Origin: Glandiceps talaboti
Lineage: Eukaryota; Hemichordata; Enteropneusta; Spengelidae
Reading direction: 5' to 3'
Length of the DNA stretch: 64,000 nucleotides
NCBI RefSeq assembly: GCF_964340395.1
Contig: NC_135554.1
Location: 12,790,251 to 12,854,250 of the forward strand
Both the position numbers and the translations under genes were made by a program. The stretch's first letter is position 1. Each line of letters starts with the position of its first letter. Under the pieces are notes generated by a model. It worked only from the letters and a program-made list of their open reading frames with translations. It made no database searches and had not been told where the DNA came from. This document shows, piece by piece, positions 1 through 9,889 of the stretch.

Positions 1-315
1 TCAACATGTACATGCCTTAAACTTCGTTCTATAATATTTGACCACGTAAAATCGAGGTGAATATCATAAGCTTTAGCATCATTTTTAGTGTACCAAATAT
101 TAGTGGAGGATTATTTTTATGTCAACCGCGATAGATATCGCGGATATCGAAGCTAGCCTTACTTTTAGGTTTTGTTTTTTTAAGAATTCTGTCAAAATTG
201 AAAATCCGAATAAGAAGAACTGCAGCGTTCACATATAATCAAGTTCCGGTTTCTGTAAAAGAAATATTTTATTTTATTTTTCTCATTTTGTCTAAATTAT
301 AGACAATACTGACTG
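1..315 (+). promoter_or_regulatory. 5' flank and 5' UTR of lectin-domain gene copy A
   Basis: This stretch aligns by eye with the upstream flanks of copy B (from about 21,300) and copy C (from about 34,328). It carries a near-palindrome GATATCGCGGATATC at 134-148 that is also at 34,472-34,486 in copy C and, with changes, in copy B. Just before the start codon there is TATAG in copy A and AACAG in copy C, each at the same distance from ATG, so a 5' UTR intron acceptor is possible. No clear TATA box was identified. The conservation could reflect recent duplication rather than function. Confidence 0.5.
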
Positions 316-424
316 ATGGCGAAAATTCTCATATTGTTAGTAATATATGTGTGTTATGCCTACTCTGCTTATGTCAATCAGACATCAGTTGCCATGGCTT
401 CAGTAAAAGACACATCATTCAATG
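316..424 (+). CDS. Copy A exon 1: signal peptide of propeller-like/C-type-lectin membrane protein
   Basis: This is the first coding exon of a six-exon gene (316-424, 974-1642, 2135-2376, 2904-3096, 3915-4397, 4550-4662; 1,809 nt, 602 residues). The 36 residues start MAKILILL and form a hydrophobic signal sequence, so the product is predicted to enter the secretory pathway. The exon ends in phase 1 at a GTGAGT donor. The ATG is the first in frame, and copy C has its start at the equivalent place (34,648) with the same exon length of 109 nt. An open frame runs on into intron 1 microsatellites, but it ignores the conserved donor. Function is unknown; the architecture suggests a cell-surface or secreted carbohydrate-recognition protein. 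Confidence 0.72.
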
Positions 425-629
425 GTGAGTACCAAATTGTTCATCATATTCTATTAACTTACTATCATCCTATTTTTACTTTCCATAAGGGAAGATTATG
501 TGTGTGTGTGTGTGTCAGTATGTCAGTCTTTCTGTGTGTCTGCATTTATGTTTTTTCTGCCTTTGTCTTTGACAGTCTGTCAGTGAACATTATTCGGGAG
601 AGAAAGCCAAGCAAGAAAGCATATTCAGT

Positions 630-632
630 CAG

Positions 633-716
<84 letters not shown>

Positions 717-771
717 ACAGACAGACAGACAGACAGACATACATACATACATACATACATACATACATACA
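630..771. repeat. Compound (GACA)n/(GGCA)n/(CATA)n microsatellite, intron 1 of copy A
   Basis: About 140 bp of tetranucleotide repeat changes motif from GACA to GGCA, back to GACA and then to CATA. Intron 1 of copy B (21,795-21,935) has a GACA-rich counterpart and copy C (34,960-34,990) has a much reduced one, so the array is ancestral and its length has drifted. Confidence 0.95.
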
Positions 772-973
772 GACTCTTAACATAGCCTATCCTAATGGTG
801 GGCATCGGCTGGCATTTATATATTGTCATATTTATATTCTGTGGTTTCTCCTCGACCTGGGATAAAGCTTGGTGTTCTTCTTGGCTGCAAAATCAGTATT
901 TTTCAAAATGAATACCAAAAGCCTTCACGAGACAACATAGTTTAAGAATTAACTGTCCTTGTTCATTTCACAG

Positions 974-1642
974 AAAACCCAACTGAAGAGAATTCGATTC
1001 ACGACAGATTGCCTCGAAAGGATTATCATAACAGGAAGCGAATGAAAAGACAAACAATTCCCGAACTAAGCATACTTCTTGTGATAGACATGCACGTACA
1101 TGTATATACTAATGTTCTCAATGGCGCTTTGTATGGCCCGATTATGGGAACATATCCAACTAAAGATGTGGACGAAATGTTAAACGGAGCTCTACTCGGA
1201 GTCAATCCACAGAACGAGTTACAAATAAAAGAATCTCTGTCGACACCAGAATGGTCTATTATAGTGAATAGTTGTTGTATTATATCAGCCATGGAGTATA
1301 ATGGTATGATATATGGTGTCGACGACAACAATATGCTAACCATTCGAGATACCATTTATAGTGATTGGTCAGGGCCTTTACTAAACAGTGTCTTTATCAA
1401 AAAGTTGGCCGTTGACGCCCTTGATGAAGTACTAATGGCATTGCCTGTAAATGGTGACTATTTTTTGTATTCTTCAAAAACACCCCCTTTTCTACCCTGG
1501 CGACAAACAAGTATGCGAATAGGACCAATCAAAGACATTGACATTACTGCAAACGGCATTTATCATACACATATAGCTGACTCGATCTGCGTGTTTCATT
1601 GGCCAAGTGAGATTGAAGTACTAGGTGAAAATGAAATCAAAG
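974..1642 (+). CDS. Copy A exon 2: basic cleavage site plus ~40-residue W-repeat (propeller-like) domain
   Basis: The exon is 669 nt, phase 1 at both ends (acceptor TTTCACAG, donor GTGAGT), and encodes residues 37-259. A run RKRMKR at 57-62 followed by Q looks like a furin-type processing site. After it come degenerate units at about 105-144, 145-185, 186-228 and 229-259. Each opens with a small hydrophobic motif (NGALLGV, NGMIYGV) and most have a Trp near mid-unit (130, 168, 212), often followed by a GP-containing stretch. Such spacing recalls tachylectin-2/tectonin-type beta-propeller blades, but this is inference from pattern, not a database match. Copy C keeps the exon open with one codon fewer. 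Two adjacent Cys (SCC) in the second unit are conserved in all three copies. Confidence 0.72.
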
Positions 1643-2134
1643 GTGAGTGGTTATGCAATTTGTTTTCTAAAGCACATCCAATAGATGTCAATTTAAAGGA
1701 AGGTGTCAGAGATAGAGATTTAACGAGCGAACAGTTTCATATAAAACCTACTTTTTTTCCGAACATAAAGTTACTGTAGAAACATTTTAATATTTCTGTC
1801 AAAAACGGATAAAGTTTCAATTTTCTTTTTTTTCAAAACACTTAGAATAACCTCCTTATTCATTAAATACCCAACCCAATTGCGCATGCGTTTTCGGTAC
1901 AATCATTGTGTATCTGAATACGTCATGTTGTGGCAGATCAATATGTATATGTGCATCTATAATTTACACGATCATTAGAATGTCTTGTTCCGCTTCTTCT
2001 AAAACGCGTCCTCTGTGTTACGAGACAATAACCTAGCTTTTAATAAACACGTCAGTAACTATATCCCTCTCTTGTCGGTAAAACAAAATACGGCATTATA
2101 TTATAATACATTGATAACAAAATGTCCATTTCAG

Positions 2135-2376
2135 AGTGGATCCACTTCGAATCGTCATACTACTGGTTCAGTCACAATAGTTTAACAACGTGGCATGAAG
2201 CTAGTCGATTCTGTGACAGCATGAATTCTTCTCTTGCTGTGCCCAATGGTAATATAGAAAATTCCTTCCTAGCAGAGGCGGCATACAACCACTCATTTGG
2301 AAATATTGCTGATGCATATTATCGTCCAGATACACAACAGACTATGGCATGGTTCCTGGGCTGTAATGATATAGAG
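2135..2376 (+). CDS. Copy A exon 3: N-terminal half of C-type lectin domain
   Basis: This exon is 242 nt, acceptor ATTTCAG (phase 1) and donor after GAG (phase 0), encoding residues 260-340. The pattern W-x(4)-S-x-YYW, then WHEASRFC, SLAVPN, NSFLAEAA and FLGCNDIE is the canonical first half of a C-type lectin-like domain: the WxxAxxxC helix, the SLA strand and the W/F-LG-x-ND-x-E turn. Copy C (37,458-37,699) has the same length and almost the same sequence. The domain is interrupted by a phase 0 intron exactly after NDIE, and the matching second half lies in exon 4. Confidence 0.8.
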
Positions 2377-2511
2377 GTACCAAAACTATTTATTCTTTAT
2401 TATATTACTTTCTAAACATTCAATGCATAAACAGTCATGTGATTACATGCTTGTTTAATATGCACGCACACCTGCAATCACTATGGCATGCGTGCATGAA
2501 TGCATACGTAC

Positions 2512-2673
2512 ATGCATACATACATACATACATACATGCATGCATACATACATACATACATACATACATACATACATACATACATACATACATACATACA
2601 TAAATGTACATACATACATACACATACATACATACATACATACATACATACATACATACATACATACATACAT
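2512..2673. repeat. (CATA)n microsatellite, intron 3 of copy A
   Basis: About 160 bp of CATA repeats carry a few interruptions. The equivalent intron of copy C carries the same motif at 37,860-37,990. Confidence 0.97.
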
Positions 2674-2721
2674 GACTGGCGGACAAACTGATAGATACTC
2701 AATACTTTATTCATTCATTTT

Positions 2722-2743
2722 TATGTTTGTTTGTTTGTCTGCC

Positions 2744-2788
<45 letters not shown>

Positions 2789-2890
2789 GCCTGTCTGCCT
2801 GTCTGTCTGTCTGTTTGTTTGTTTTTGTTTGTTTGTTTGTTTGTTTGTTTGTTTTTTGTTTTTTATTTGTTTATTTATTTATTTGTTGGT
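2722..2890. repeat. (TGTC)n/(TTTG)n microsatellite abutting the exon 4 acceptor
   Basis: Pyrimidine-biased TGTC and TTTG repeats run to within about 14 bp of the exon 4 acceptor at 2903, where a polypyrimidine tract is expected. Copy C has only TTTG units here (38,033-38,105). The array may therefore serve as, or modulate, the splice acceptor; that is inference. Confidence 0.95.
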
Positions 2891-2903
2891 TGGTTTTGTA
2901 AAG

Positions 2904-3096
2904 GTTGAAGGTAATTGGTCTTGTGAAGGTGATGAAGAATATTATCTTTATTGGACCATTTATGAACCTGATAATAAAGATGAGGTAGAGGATTGTGCGA
3001 TGTACTACTTCATTGAAGAATATTTTATAACGAGTGTTTTTGATGAGCATTGTGGGCTCCCAAAAGCGTTCATTTGTGAGAAGCCTTTTGATTCAG
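2904..3096 (+). CDS. Copy A exon 4: C-terminal half of C-type lectin domain
   Basis: This is 193 nt, phase 0 to phase 1, residues 341-404. The order VEGNWSC, YEPDN, EDC, FDEHC and FICEKP completes the lectin fold begun in exon 3: a Gly-x-Trp strand, the long-loop EPx motif, and the last two disulfide Cys. EPD stands where calcium-dependent mannose-type domains have EPN, and FDEHC replaces the usual WND plus Cys strand, so calcium/sugar binding cannot be assumed. The donor (GTTCGT) is weak, but the same junction is used in copy C (38,305). The upstream open frame is microsatellite. Confidence 0.78.
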
Positions 3097-3258
3097 GTTC
3101 GTTCATTCATGCATTCGAATCAGACTAAAAGATAACTATTCAAAGATGAGCTATGGGTGAGAGTTTGGCATTTGGTTTTGATCTTAAGTAATCGACCAAC
3201 GTATTTTCTTTACTTTAAAAAACACACACGGAACACCTTAATTCATGTATTTTTTAGC

Positions 3259-3259
<1 letters not shown>

Positions 3260-3319
<60 letters not shown>
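3260..3319. repeat. (TA)n microsatellite, intron 4 of copy A
   Basis: About 60 bp of pure TA. Copy C has two longer TA tracts in the same intron (38,543-38,628 and 38,764-38,836). Confidence 0.97.
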
Positions 3320-3325
<6 letters not shown>

Positions 3326-3914
3326 CTTTTGATATCGACACTTTGACATCAATTCTGAACGTTTACTTAATTTATCAACATATATAATAGATAGATTTTC
3401 TGCAGGGTAAAGGTTACACCACTTTGATACATTTGAATTTCTCCTTTAAATTACAGACTTGTTTTGATAGCTCAGTATAGCTGTCGTATCTCCTATCAGT
3501 GAGGTATTGGTTGTGGTTTGCATAACATGTTTTGAAAGTGATATCTGTTAAACTAATATAATGTATGCTGCTATCGTCCATCTTCACATTAGGCCTGTAT
3601 CAGGTGTTACAAAATCCGTCATGCAAACCACAAACACTATATTTGACATATACTAGTTTGCTCTTTCTATGGAATATGTAATACATAAGATGCAAAGAGT
3701 GGTAAAGGGTTTCCTTCATTCATACCGTAATGTCATTTGCATATTCATGTTTATTCCATTCTTCTGTACTTTTTGCTCAAGGGTTAGACTGTAATGTCGT
3801 CATCGTCCGGGCTTACTAGCCTGCCCTAATTAGACCGCACCCAAAACGGCTGATCTGTCAGTTTACCCAGGTGTGTACTATTAATCATAATCACAATCTT
3901 GCATTTGTTTGAAG

Positions 3915-4397
3915 ATTCAGTGGACGGGATGGGAACAGATGTAACCAAGCAATTGGTGACGTCACCGAAATTTTCTTATGAAGGAACATATTCAACGAAA
4001 GAATCTGATCACGAAATCTCTACTGACACCAGCATCCGAACGACGTCCATCAACTTGGCAGAATTCCCAACGTCAGCTCTGGCACACAATGAGTTAAACA
4101 ATTCCCAACATCAGCTCTGGCATACACCACCGTTTCGTTCCTTCAATTTACCTGGCGTCGCATCCACTTCAGTCGACAAAATGGGTATGATAAGAAGGAG
4201 AGGTTCCAGTCCCGATATGTCTGCTATGTCGACAACAAAATCAATGCAAATGTCTTTAACGATGAGGGACTCTGGGAAGAAGTCGACTACAATTTCCAAT
4301 ACACGGTTTATGATATGGAAGAAGTATGGCCAGTTGAATCCATTCAACAGGAAAACGAAGCTACGACAATGTAACCATCAAGATGTCACTATATATG
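3915..4397 (+). CDS. Copy A exon 5: Ser/Thr-rich stalk with one 31-residue repeat unit
   Basis: This exon is 483 nt, phase 1 at both ends, residues 405-565. It opens with one DSVDGMGTDVTKQL-type unit (31 residues, 3915-4007), which copy C has three times. It continues with a Ser/Thr-rich stretch (TSINLAEFPTS, SMSLTM-type) and a basic segment (RRRGSS, KKYGQL, NRKTKLRQC). Compared with copy C over the last 60 codons, at least seven differences are synonymous third-position changes and the one indel is a multiple of three, which supports this frame. A second open frame of about 60 codons overlaps 4,196-4,372 here but has stops in copies B and C. The stalk probably lies outside the membrane, just before the helix of exon 6. 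Confidence 0.68.
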
Positions 4398-4549
4398 GTG
4401 GGTATGAGTATTAAATGAGGTTACTGTAATATTGTAAGTGCCTGATTACGTTCAATTCATTGTGTCTTATTTATTCACATATTAACAATGACATTTGATT
4501 CACAAATTTCGATTTTAACGTTCGGATGTTTTGTTATCAATATTTATAG

Positions 4550-4662
4550 ATATCGGAATGATTCTACTTGGAGTATCCTCTCAGCTCGTGCCAATGATAA
4601 TTGGTGTAACTATCATGGTTTTATTCAACAACGGTAACATTGCTCGAAATAGACAACAATAG
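4550..4662 (+). CDS. Copy A exon 6: C-terminal transmembrane helix and stop
   Basis: The exon starts after ATAG (phase 1) and ends at TAG 4660-4662, coding residues 566-602. Residues 568-591 (GMILLGVSSQL...IMVLF) form a 24-residue hydrophobic helix followed by an 11-residue tail (NNGNIARNRQQ). With the N-terminal signal peptide this predicts a type I membrane protein. A GPI-anchored form is less likely because a polar tail follows. Copy C encodes the same residues almost without change. Confidence 0.7.
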
Positions 4663-5070
4663 AGAAGATGTCCTTTTTTACATCAACTTAGTAGGCTGTA
4701 TGAATAGTTAAAGAATTGAATATATGTTATAGCAATGGCCCACATGGGGGTCAAGACAATAGGAACTAATATCGTATGTATGGAGATGTCATTCAAGTTA
4801 AAGTTCAGCGTTCTTTTGTTTTATTTCCATGACGCCCACAATTATACATGACGTATTGTTATATTTGGAAGCTCATCTCCTATGCGTGACTTATTGCAAT
4901 TTTATTTATTGTAACGACCATAGAGTCGCAGGTTTGAGACTTGGGTTTTGACCGCCGAGCGGTAAGCATCTCTCCTGGCTCTGGCTTTAAATTTGGAGTA
5001 AGACCGTGAGGCTGAACTTGGGGCTTTGATAAATAAAGTCTATGTTCTTCTTGTAGTACAACATACATCG
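4663..5070 (+). other. 3' UTR of copy A with poly(A) signal
   Basis: The sequence after the stop is shared with copies B and C and with orphan segments at 20,541-20,850 and 33,441-33,900. AATAAA at 5032-5037 is conserved in position (40,615-40,620 in copy C), so it is the likely polyadenylation signal. Confidence 0.55.
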
Positions 5071-6058
5071 TCTCATATGCAGTTTATCGTATGACTACAA
5101 GTCTTGCTGATCTAAGTTTTTATGATAATGTATTGTACACCCCGATAACAGTTTAAGTTTTCGAACTGGCAATATGATGTCCTGTGTACTTAATGTTATA
5201 ATCTACGAAGAGAACAATTGTTCTATTGTCAACATTTTGTTGACATTTCGCCTCTATTTGCAGTTTTAAAGTTTGCTGGAAAAAAACAAAATGAATAATT
5301 TCAAAGTATTGCATAACTATATAATAGGAAAAAATGCATATAATTTAAACAAGATTAAAATTAGTCGATTGAATAAGAATCTACAGGTTAGAGGTTCTGT
5401 ATACGTCTATTGTCATTGCCTTTTTTGGTATTTTTACAGTCAATTGCAGTGAAGTAGTTTACCGGTCTTTAAACCAGATATCATGACTGCTGTAGCTCAT
5501 CTACAGACAGTAGAAGAAAGCAATGTTATTGAAAATTGTATCCCTTTGTTTACATTTCTCACGTTATCGTCATAAATGTCAGACAGATTGAGGTAGACTA
5601 CCTTCAGGATAGTAAATATATCGCTTTAAGAAACATTATCGTCTGTGAATAAATTAGTTACTGCAGACATTCCTTTAGGCCAAACTATTAGTTGCTATTA
5701 ATACGAAGAGTGTACTGTTTGTTTTATACAAGATGTGTTCTGTTTTTACTGAAGTCTGTAAAACAAAGAATTATGTACAAAGATTATTAAATGATAGCTT
5801 TAAATGTACGACTGTGTGGCCTCAGTTCTTCTCATCCCCATAAAATATTTGCTCTGTTACACAGTCCCGGTTTCATGTCATGTTGTGCCCCACTCTTTCC
5901 CATTCCTCTTCGATCTCAAGGGCTATCATAAAGGCAAATGTGCATCAACAAAATAATGGTCCACCGCCTCACTCATTGATCATCTTGATACCGGTCGATA
6001 CAAAACGGTGCCACCAACTTCTGCCACTTTACTTCTGCCCCACGTAAGGCCCATTTCC
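5071..6058. other. Conserved downstream flank of the duplicated unit, no gene seen
   Basis: About 1 kb without a supportable ORF. It aligns by eye with 28,460-29,360 and 40,640-41,424, for example the runs GGCCAAAC...TTAGTTGCTATTAA and GTGTTCTRTTTTTRCTGAARTCTG. It shows that the duplicated unit extends beyond the gene. Confidence 0.6.
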
Positions 6059-6298
6059 TTTAACATAGTCACCACTATCCATCGCCCTGTAGTCTTTTGG
6101 TTTACCATGTTTGCGTTTCCCAGGTGGTATCCATTTAGGTGCTACTTCTAGGCCATTCTTGGGACATCCTAAGGACATTTCCGAGCCATCCAATCAAGAC
6201 CTGTGCCTTTGTGTTTCTTTGGATATGCTGTTGGTAGACATTTTAATTTGGCATTTTATATGGCCAGTAGATGTTAGAAATCTTCTGTCGAAACCAGA
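6059..6298 (-). pseudogene. Antisense RTE-like LINE 3' scrap downstream of copy A
   Basis: On the minus strand, and most clearly in the longer homolog at 29,361-30,130, the residues read as the C-terminal segment of a non-LTR reverse transcriptase, with an IYWP-type motif, a WLG-x-V-RM-type motif and a GKRKRGRPK-type motif. It is short, frameshifted and truncated. It is present downstream of copies A, B and C, so it predates the duplications. Confidence 0.5.
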
Positions 6299-7043
6299 CG
6301 CCAGACAACGAGTTTAAAGCGAAATCTTCACTGGAAAGAGTGATTCGAGAGGCAGGGAAAATAAACCATGGTGTATCTGCCACTTACTTCAACAATCACA
6401 AGATTGACGATAATCTGAGATCATATGTCGCTCGAGATCGTTTGCAAATCCTAGAGTACAAAAGTATGATGGCCCTATACTATCCAGAGTCTTACACCAA
6501 ATCACATAGAATATGCCATCAGCCTACAGACACAGTGTCTCATAATCACTTTTAGAAAGGAAGTACGAAAGTTAAGAAACTATATTTACCAACAGAGACA
6601 CAATGGAATAGTCGATTTAATCAATCTTTGGTAAGAAATGTAATCCTGACACTGTTTTAAAACCTGAAATGTTTGATGCCCATATGAGAACCTTCGAACA
6701 TCAGCATAAACTACCAGACACTACTGTCATCGATAAACAGAACAAATATGCAACATGAGTTAAAGTGTCCATACCCTTTGATGCACAAATACCATTATGT
6801 TTTCAGGAATTCGACAAATATTGTCCACTCTCACTAGAAATAAACACCACAGGCTTTCGTGCAGAAATAATAGTTATTGTCATAGGAAGTCTCGGAAATG
6901 TACATCATGAAACCACAAATGGTTTGATCAAAGCTGGTCTAAATAGAAGTTATTCCAAATGCATCACCAAATATTGTAGTGTAAGCTTGATAGTAGGAAC
7001 TTCCAAAATTTGGAGAATGAAATGTAGGTACCATAGCAACTAG
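6299..7043 (+). pseudogene. R2-superclade LINE C-terminal fragment: zinc knuckle and restriction-like endonuclease
   Basis: Broken frames read REAGKINHGVSATYF, then CHQPTDTVSH followed (after a frameshift) by YIYQQRHNGIVDLI, the Cys/His-H-RH-type knuckle near the end of R2-like LINE proteins. At 6,765-7,043 an open stretch gives SIPFDAQIPL, a Lys/Asp-KY segment and IVIVIGSLGNVH, resembling the restriction-like endonuclease domain that follows the knuckle in that group. Several stops and frameshifts make it dead. Copy C's flank has a shorter version (41,555-41,942) that retains 48 bp missing here. The family assignment rests on motif order only. Confidence 0.5.
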
Positions 7044-7570
7044 ATATCACGTGAACGTTTGTAAAAGGTGACCAAGAGAAATTCGTTCACTAGTCACTAT
7101 GGTTTCCTGGAATGTATTATGTATGTATTCTGTTGAAGAATTATGCAAACACTTTACCTGTGCATGCTATTTTCATGTAAGTTGGAAATAAAATGATTTG
7201 ATATCTATGTATGTCAACTAACCTCGTGAGTGATACAATCAACTCCAGCCTCCGTTCTACTTAGCACAAAATACGACTCAGATCTATAACAAACATAACG
7301 CATTCTGTGCTCGAATATATCCTTATCAGAACATCTGTCGAGCTGAACTATGCATAAATATAAGACTATTTATATGCCTACATGTCTAGATCTACAATTA
7401 GGTAGTTTGCCTTAAGATATAAGGTTCCGTTTTTACTTCCATAAGAAAGAGATATATTTATGGGTGGAAGTCTTTAATTTGTGTGTGTCTATGTGTCTGT
7501 CTGTCTGTGTGTCTGTGTGTCTATGTGTGTGTCTGTCTGTCTGTGTCATCGGTTTCTCCATAACGGCTTG
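7044..7570. other. Non-coding stretch with TGTC/TGTG-rich patch
   Basis: No gene seen. A GTGTGTCT-type low-complexity patch spans about 7,480-7,548. The 7,305-7,445 portion recurs in shortened form at 30,889-30,956. Confidence 0.6.
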
Positions 7571-8245
7571 CTCAATTCAAACGACATTTTGAAGACATAT
7601 TCCATAGGGTAATGACAAGATTAGGTTTTGGTAAAAATCCCGTGAATATTAATTAATGAGCAATTTACGTAATTAATGATTTTCGGTAATTAGGCTATAT
7701 CTCATAAATGCACGCTTCAAATTCATTATAACTTGGTACATACATTTGAGTTACCAAAGCGCACCTGTCCTGAAAATATTACTAATGTAGCTTTTAGTTT
7801 TAATAAGTTATTGGCATATTTTCGATTGGCCACAAAAAAGAAAAAAATAGTTTCTCGTCAGGAAATGTCGTCTGAAGTGGTGCGATTTTATCACCATTTT
7901 CTAAAACACGACTGGCTCAATTCAAACGAAATTGATTGCATGTGTTCTGTAGGGTAGTGACAAGAACTGATTAGGTTTCAGTAAACATTCCAAGAATATT
8001 AACGAGAAATATACATAATTAATGGTTTTCGGTAATTATGCTATATCTCATGAATGCACACTTCAAGTTCAATATAATTTGATACATGCATTTGCGATAC
8101 CAAAGCGCACTTGTCCTGCAAATATTATTGATAGCTTTTAGTTTTAATAAATTATTGGCATATTTTTGTAGGCCATTCAAAAGGAAAAAATAGTTTCACG
8201 TCAGGAAATGTTATCTAAAGTGGTACGATGACGCGCTTATTTTTT
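7571..8245. repeat. Tandem duplication of a ~340-bp unit
   Basis: Two head-to-tail units (about 7,571-7,912 and 7,913-8,245) share blocks such as GGCTATATCTCAT, CCAAAGCGCAC and the AATAGTTTC(T/A)CGTCAGGAAATG block. They have diverged by many substitutions and small indels. An antisense relative of the unit's first part lies at 16,430-16,570, so it belongs to a dispersed family. The open frame at 7,733-7,957 is not conserved in the second unit and is rejected. Confidence 0.8.
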
Positions 8246-9889
8246 TTAAATTCTCAACAAATGTCACAGTACATGTTGTAGTTGGCCAGAAGGTCGCTAA
8301 CAGCAATGAGCAAATAGCAATCAATGAGAAAAAAATAACTTATTACATATGTTCTGTTGTATTCCAACAATTGTCTGTAGGAACGACAATCTCAAAACTT
8401 TGCCCTTACTGAAGACATTCAGTTTACATCTGGTCAAATGTTTAAGTACTGCCATCGGCTAACCAGTCAATGGCCCACCAGTCGAACACTAGCTCTTAAA
8501 GTTTGAATCTGTCATTGGTTCTGTGATTTAATATGGCTCAAAAATGTTTAGAATGTCTCTTATTTTCCCATTTTACTTTACAACTTGTGCAGGTACAAGT
8601 GTATGTTATTCTATAACATTGTCATAAGCCAGAAAATACTCGTGACCTAATGGTTTTCTTACTTCTCGTCTTCAACTTCAATTAACCAGGCGTCCCTTTA
8701 TGTCACGAGCATTTTCCTCGGCTGAACGAAGAAAGCAGCATTGAGAAAGAAATAATTATTTTGTCAAATAAATGCTCTAAACATTACCTAAGCCTAAACA
8801 AAGTCATAATACCTCGATTAAAGCCGTTATCTTCGGTTGTGATTACAAACAAATATAAGTGTAGGCTAAACATTTTGGCGACTGCTTTTACGATATGTTT
8901 TTTTTTTTTGGTGAAATTTATGTCAACTTTGAAATAGTTACTATTTAGGCTTCTTATCTTTGCATGCGGTGCATTTGTTCTTTTGTTGTTATAGAGGCTC
9001 GTTCCTGGACAAAAAGACATTATGACGAATGAACAAAAAACAATGACACAGGGTACGATAATTTCAGGAACACACACACCAATAAACGGACATGTAAGAA
9101 ATAAATTTCGACTAAATTCCATTTACCGTAATTATGAACATTTAATAGTATTTATCATTGTACATATACATATTGTCTAGAAAAGATACATTAATGTGAG
9201 CTATTTTTTCATACTGTAGTATTTTTTCTGCTCTTAATCATCTTGAACACACATATAATCAAAGCTAAAAGCTAGAGGTCTTTTGCATACAAAAGGAAAA
9301 TATGTCCAATTTTTCTTCATTTATGTTATAAGGCATTTATTAAGTTCAGTACTCTTACTTTTCATAGTAGAAATACATCTGATTTCTAGAGGCGTTGTAT
9401 GTGCAATAACGTGTGTATTTAAGTTGGTGGCTTAAAAAATCTAAGTAGTCAGGATACCGTTTTAGTACAGTCTCACAGGGAGTGTATAATCTGGATTTGT
9501 ATGTTTAAAACGTTATTACCCGCCACTATATATATAGTGACTAAGTCACAGGCTAAGTCTTAAACTGAGATTAGCATGATTGGACCTTATTTGTACCAAA
9601 ATTATTATTATTGTGAAGCTAACTACTTGTACATAGTTTCGATTTGAATCGTTAGAGCTGTAAATACAGCCAGGGTTTATTTGTTTTACACGTGATGTTT
9701 ACAAAAAATATGTATTAATACATAGAGTCTTGATTACATTATTGAAACATGATTGATGATTCTGGTGTGTGTGTGTGGGGGGGGGGGTGAGCACAGTATT
9801 TAAGAAAGAAAAACAACCCTTCATAGAAGATATAGACCTATATGTGATTGAATGGAGACACGATTTAAAAGAAATTGGTGACAAAAAAT
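8246..9889. other. Intergenic DNA, no gene recognised
   Basis: Short open frames here (for example minus 8,784-9,122) lack conserved motifs, splice context or codon signals. There is a G-tract at about 9,777-9,787. Confidence 0.5.

Noticed and set aside
546-829. Long open frames of CMYV/PACL/DRQT residues in three frames
   Set aside because: They are GACA/CATA microsatellite read through. No start context, and the same array in copies B and C differs in length and frame.
2435-2908. Open frames rich in HTYI or MYVC on both strands
   Set aside because: Tetranucleotide repeat in intron 3; the real exon boundary is set by the lectin domain and copy C.
4111-4347. Minus-strand ORF over exon 5, also minus 27,569-27,931 and 39,471-39,749
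   Set aside because: Antisense shadow of a conserved sense exon. Sense differences are synonymous in the + frame, and the minus ORF ends differ among copies.
8784-9122. 112-residue minus-strand ORF with hydrophobic start
   Set aside because: No conserved motif, poly-T coding for Lys run, no second copy and no splice or promoter context.
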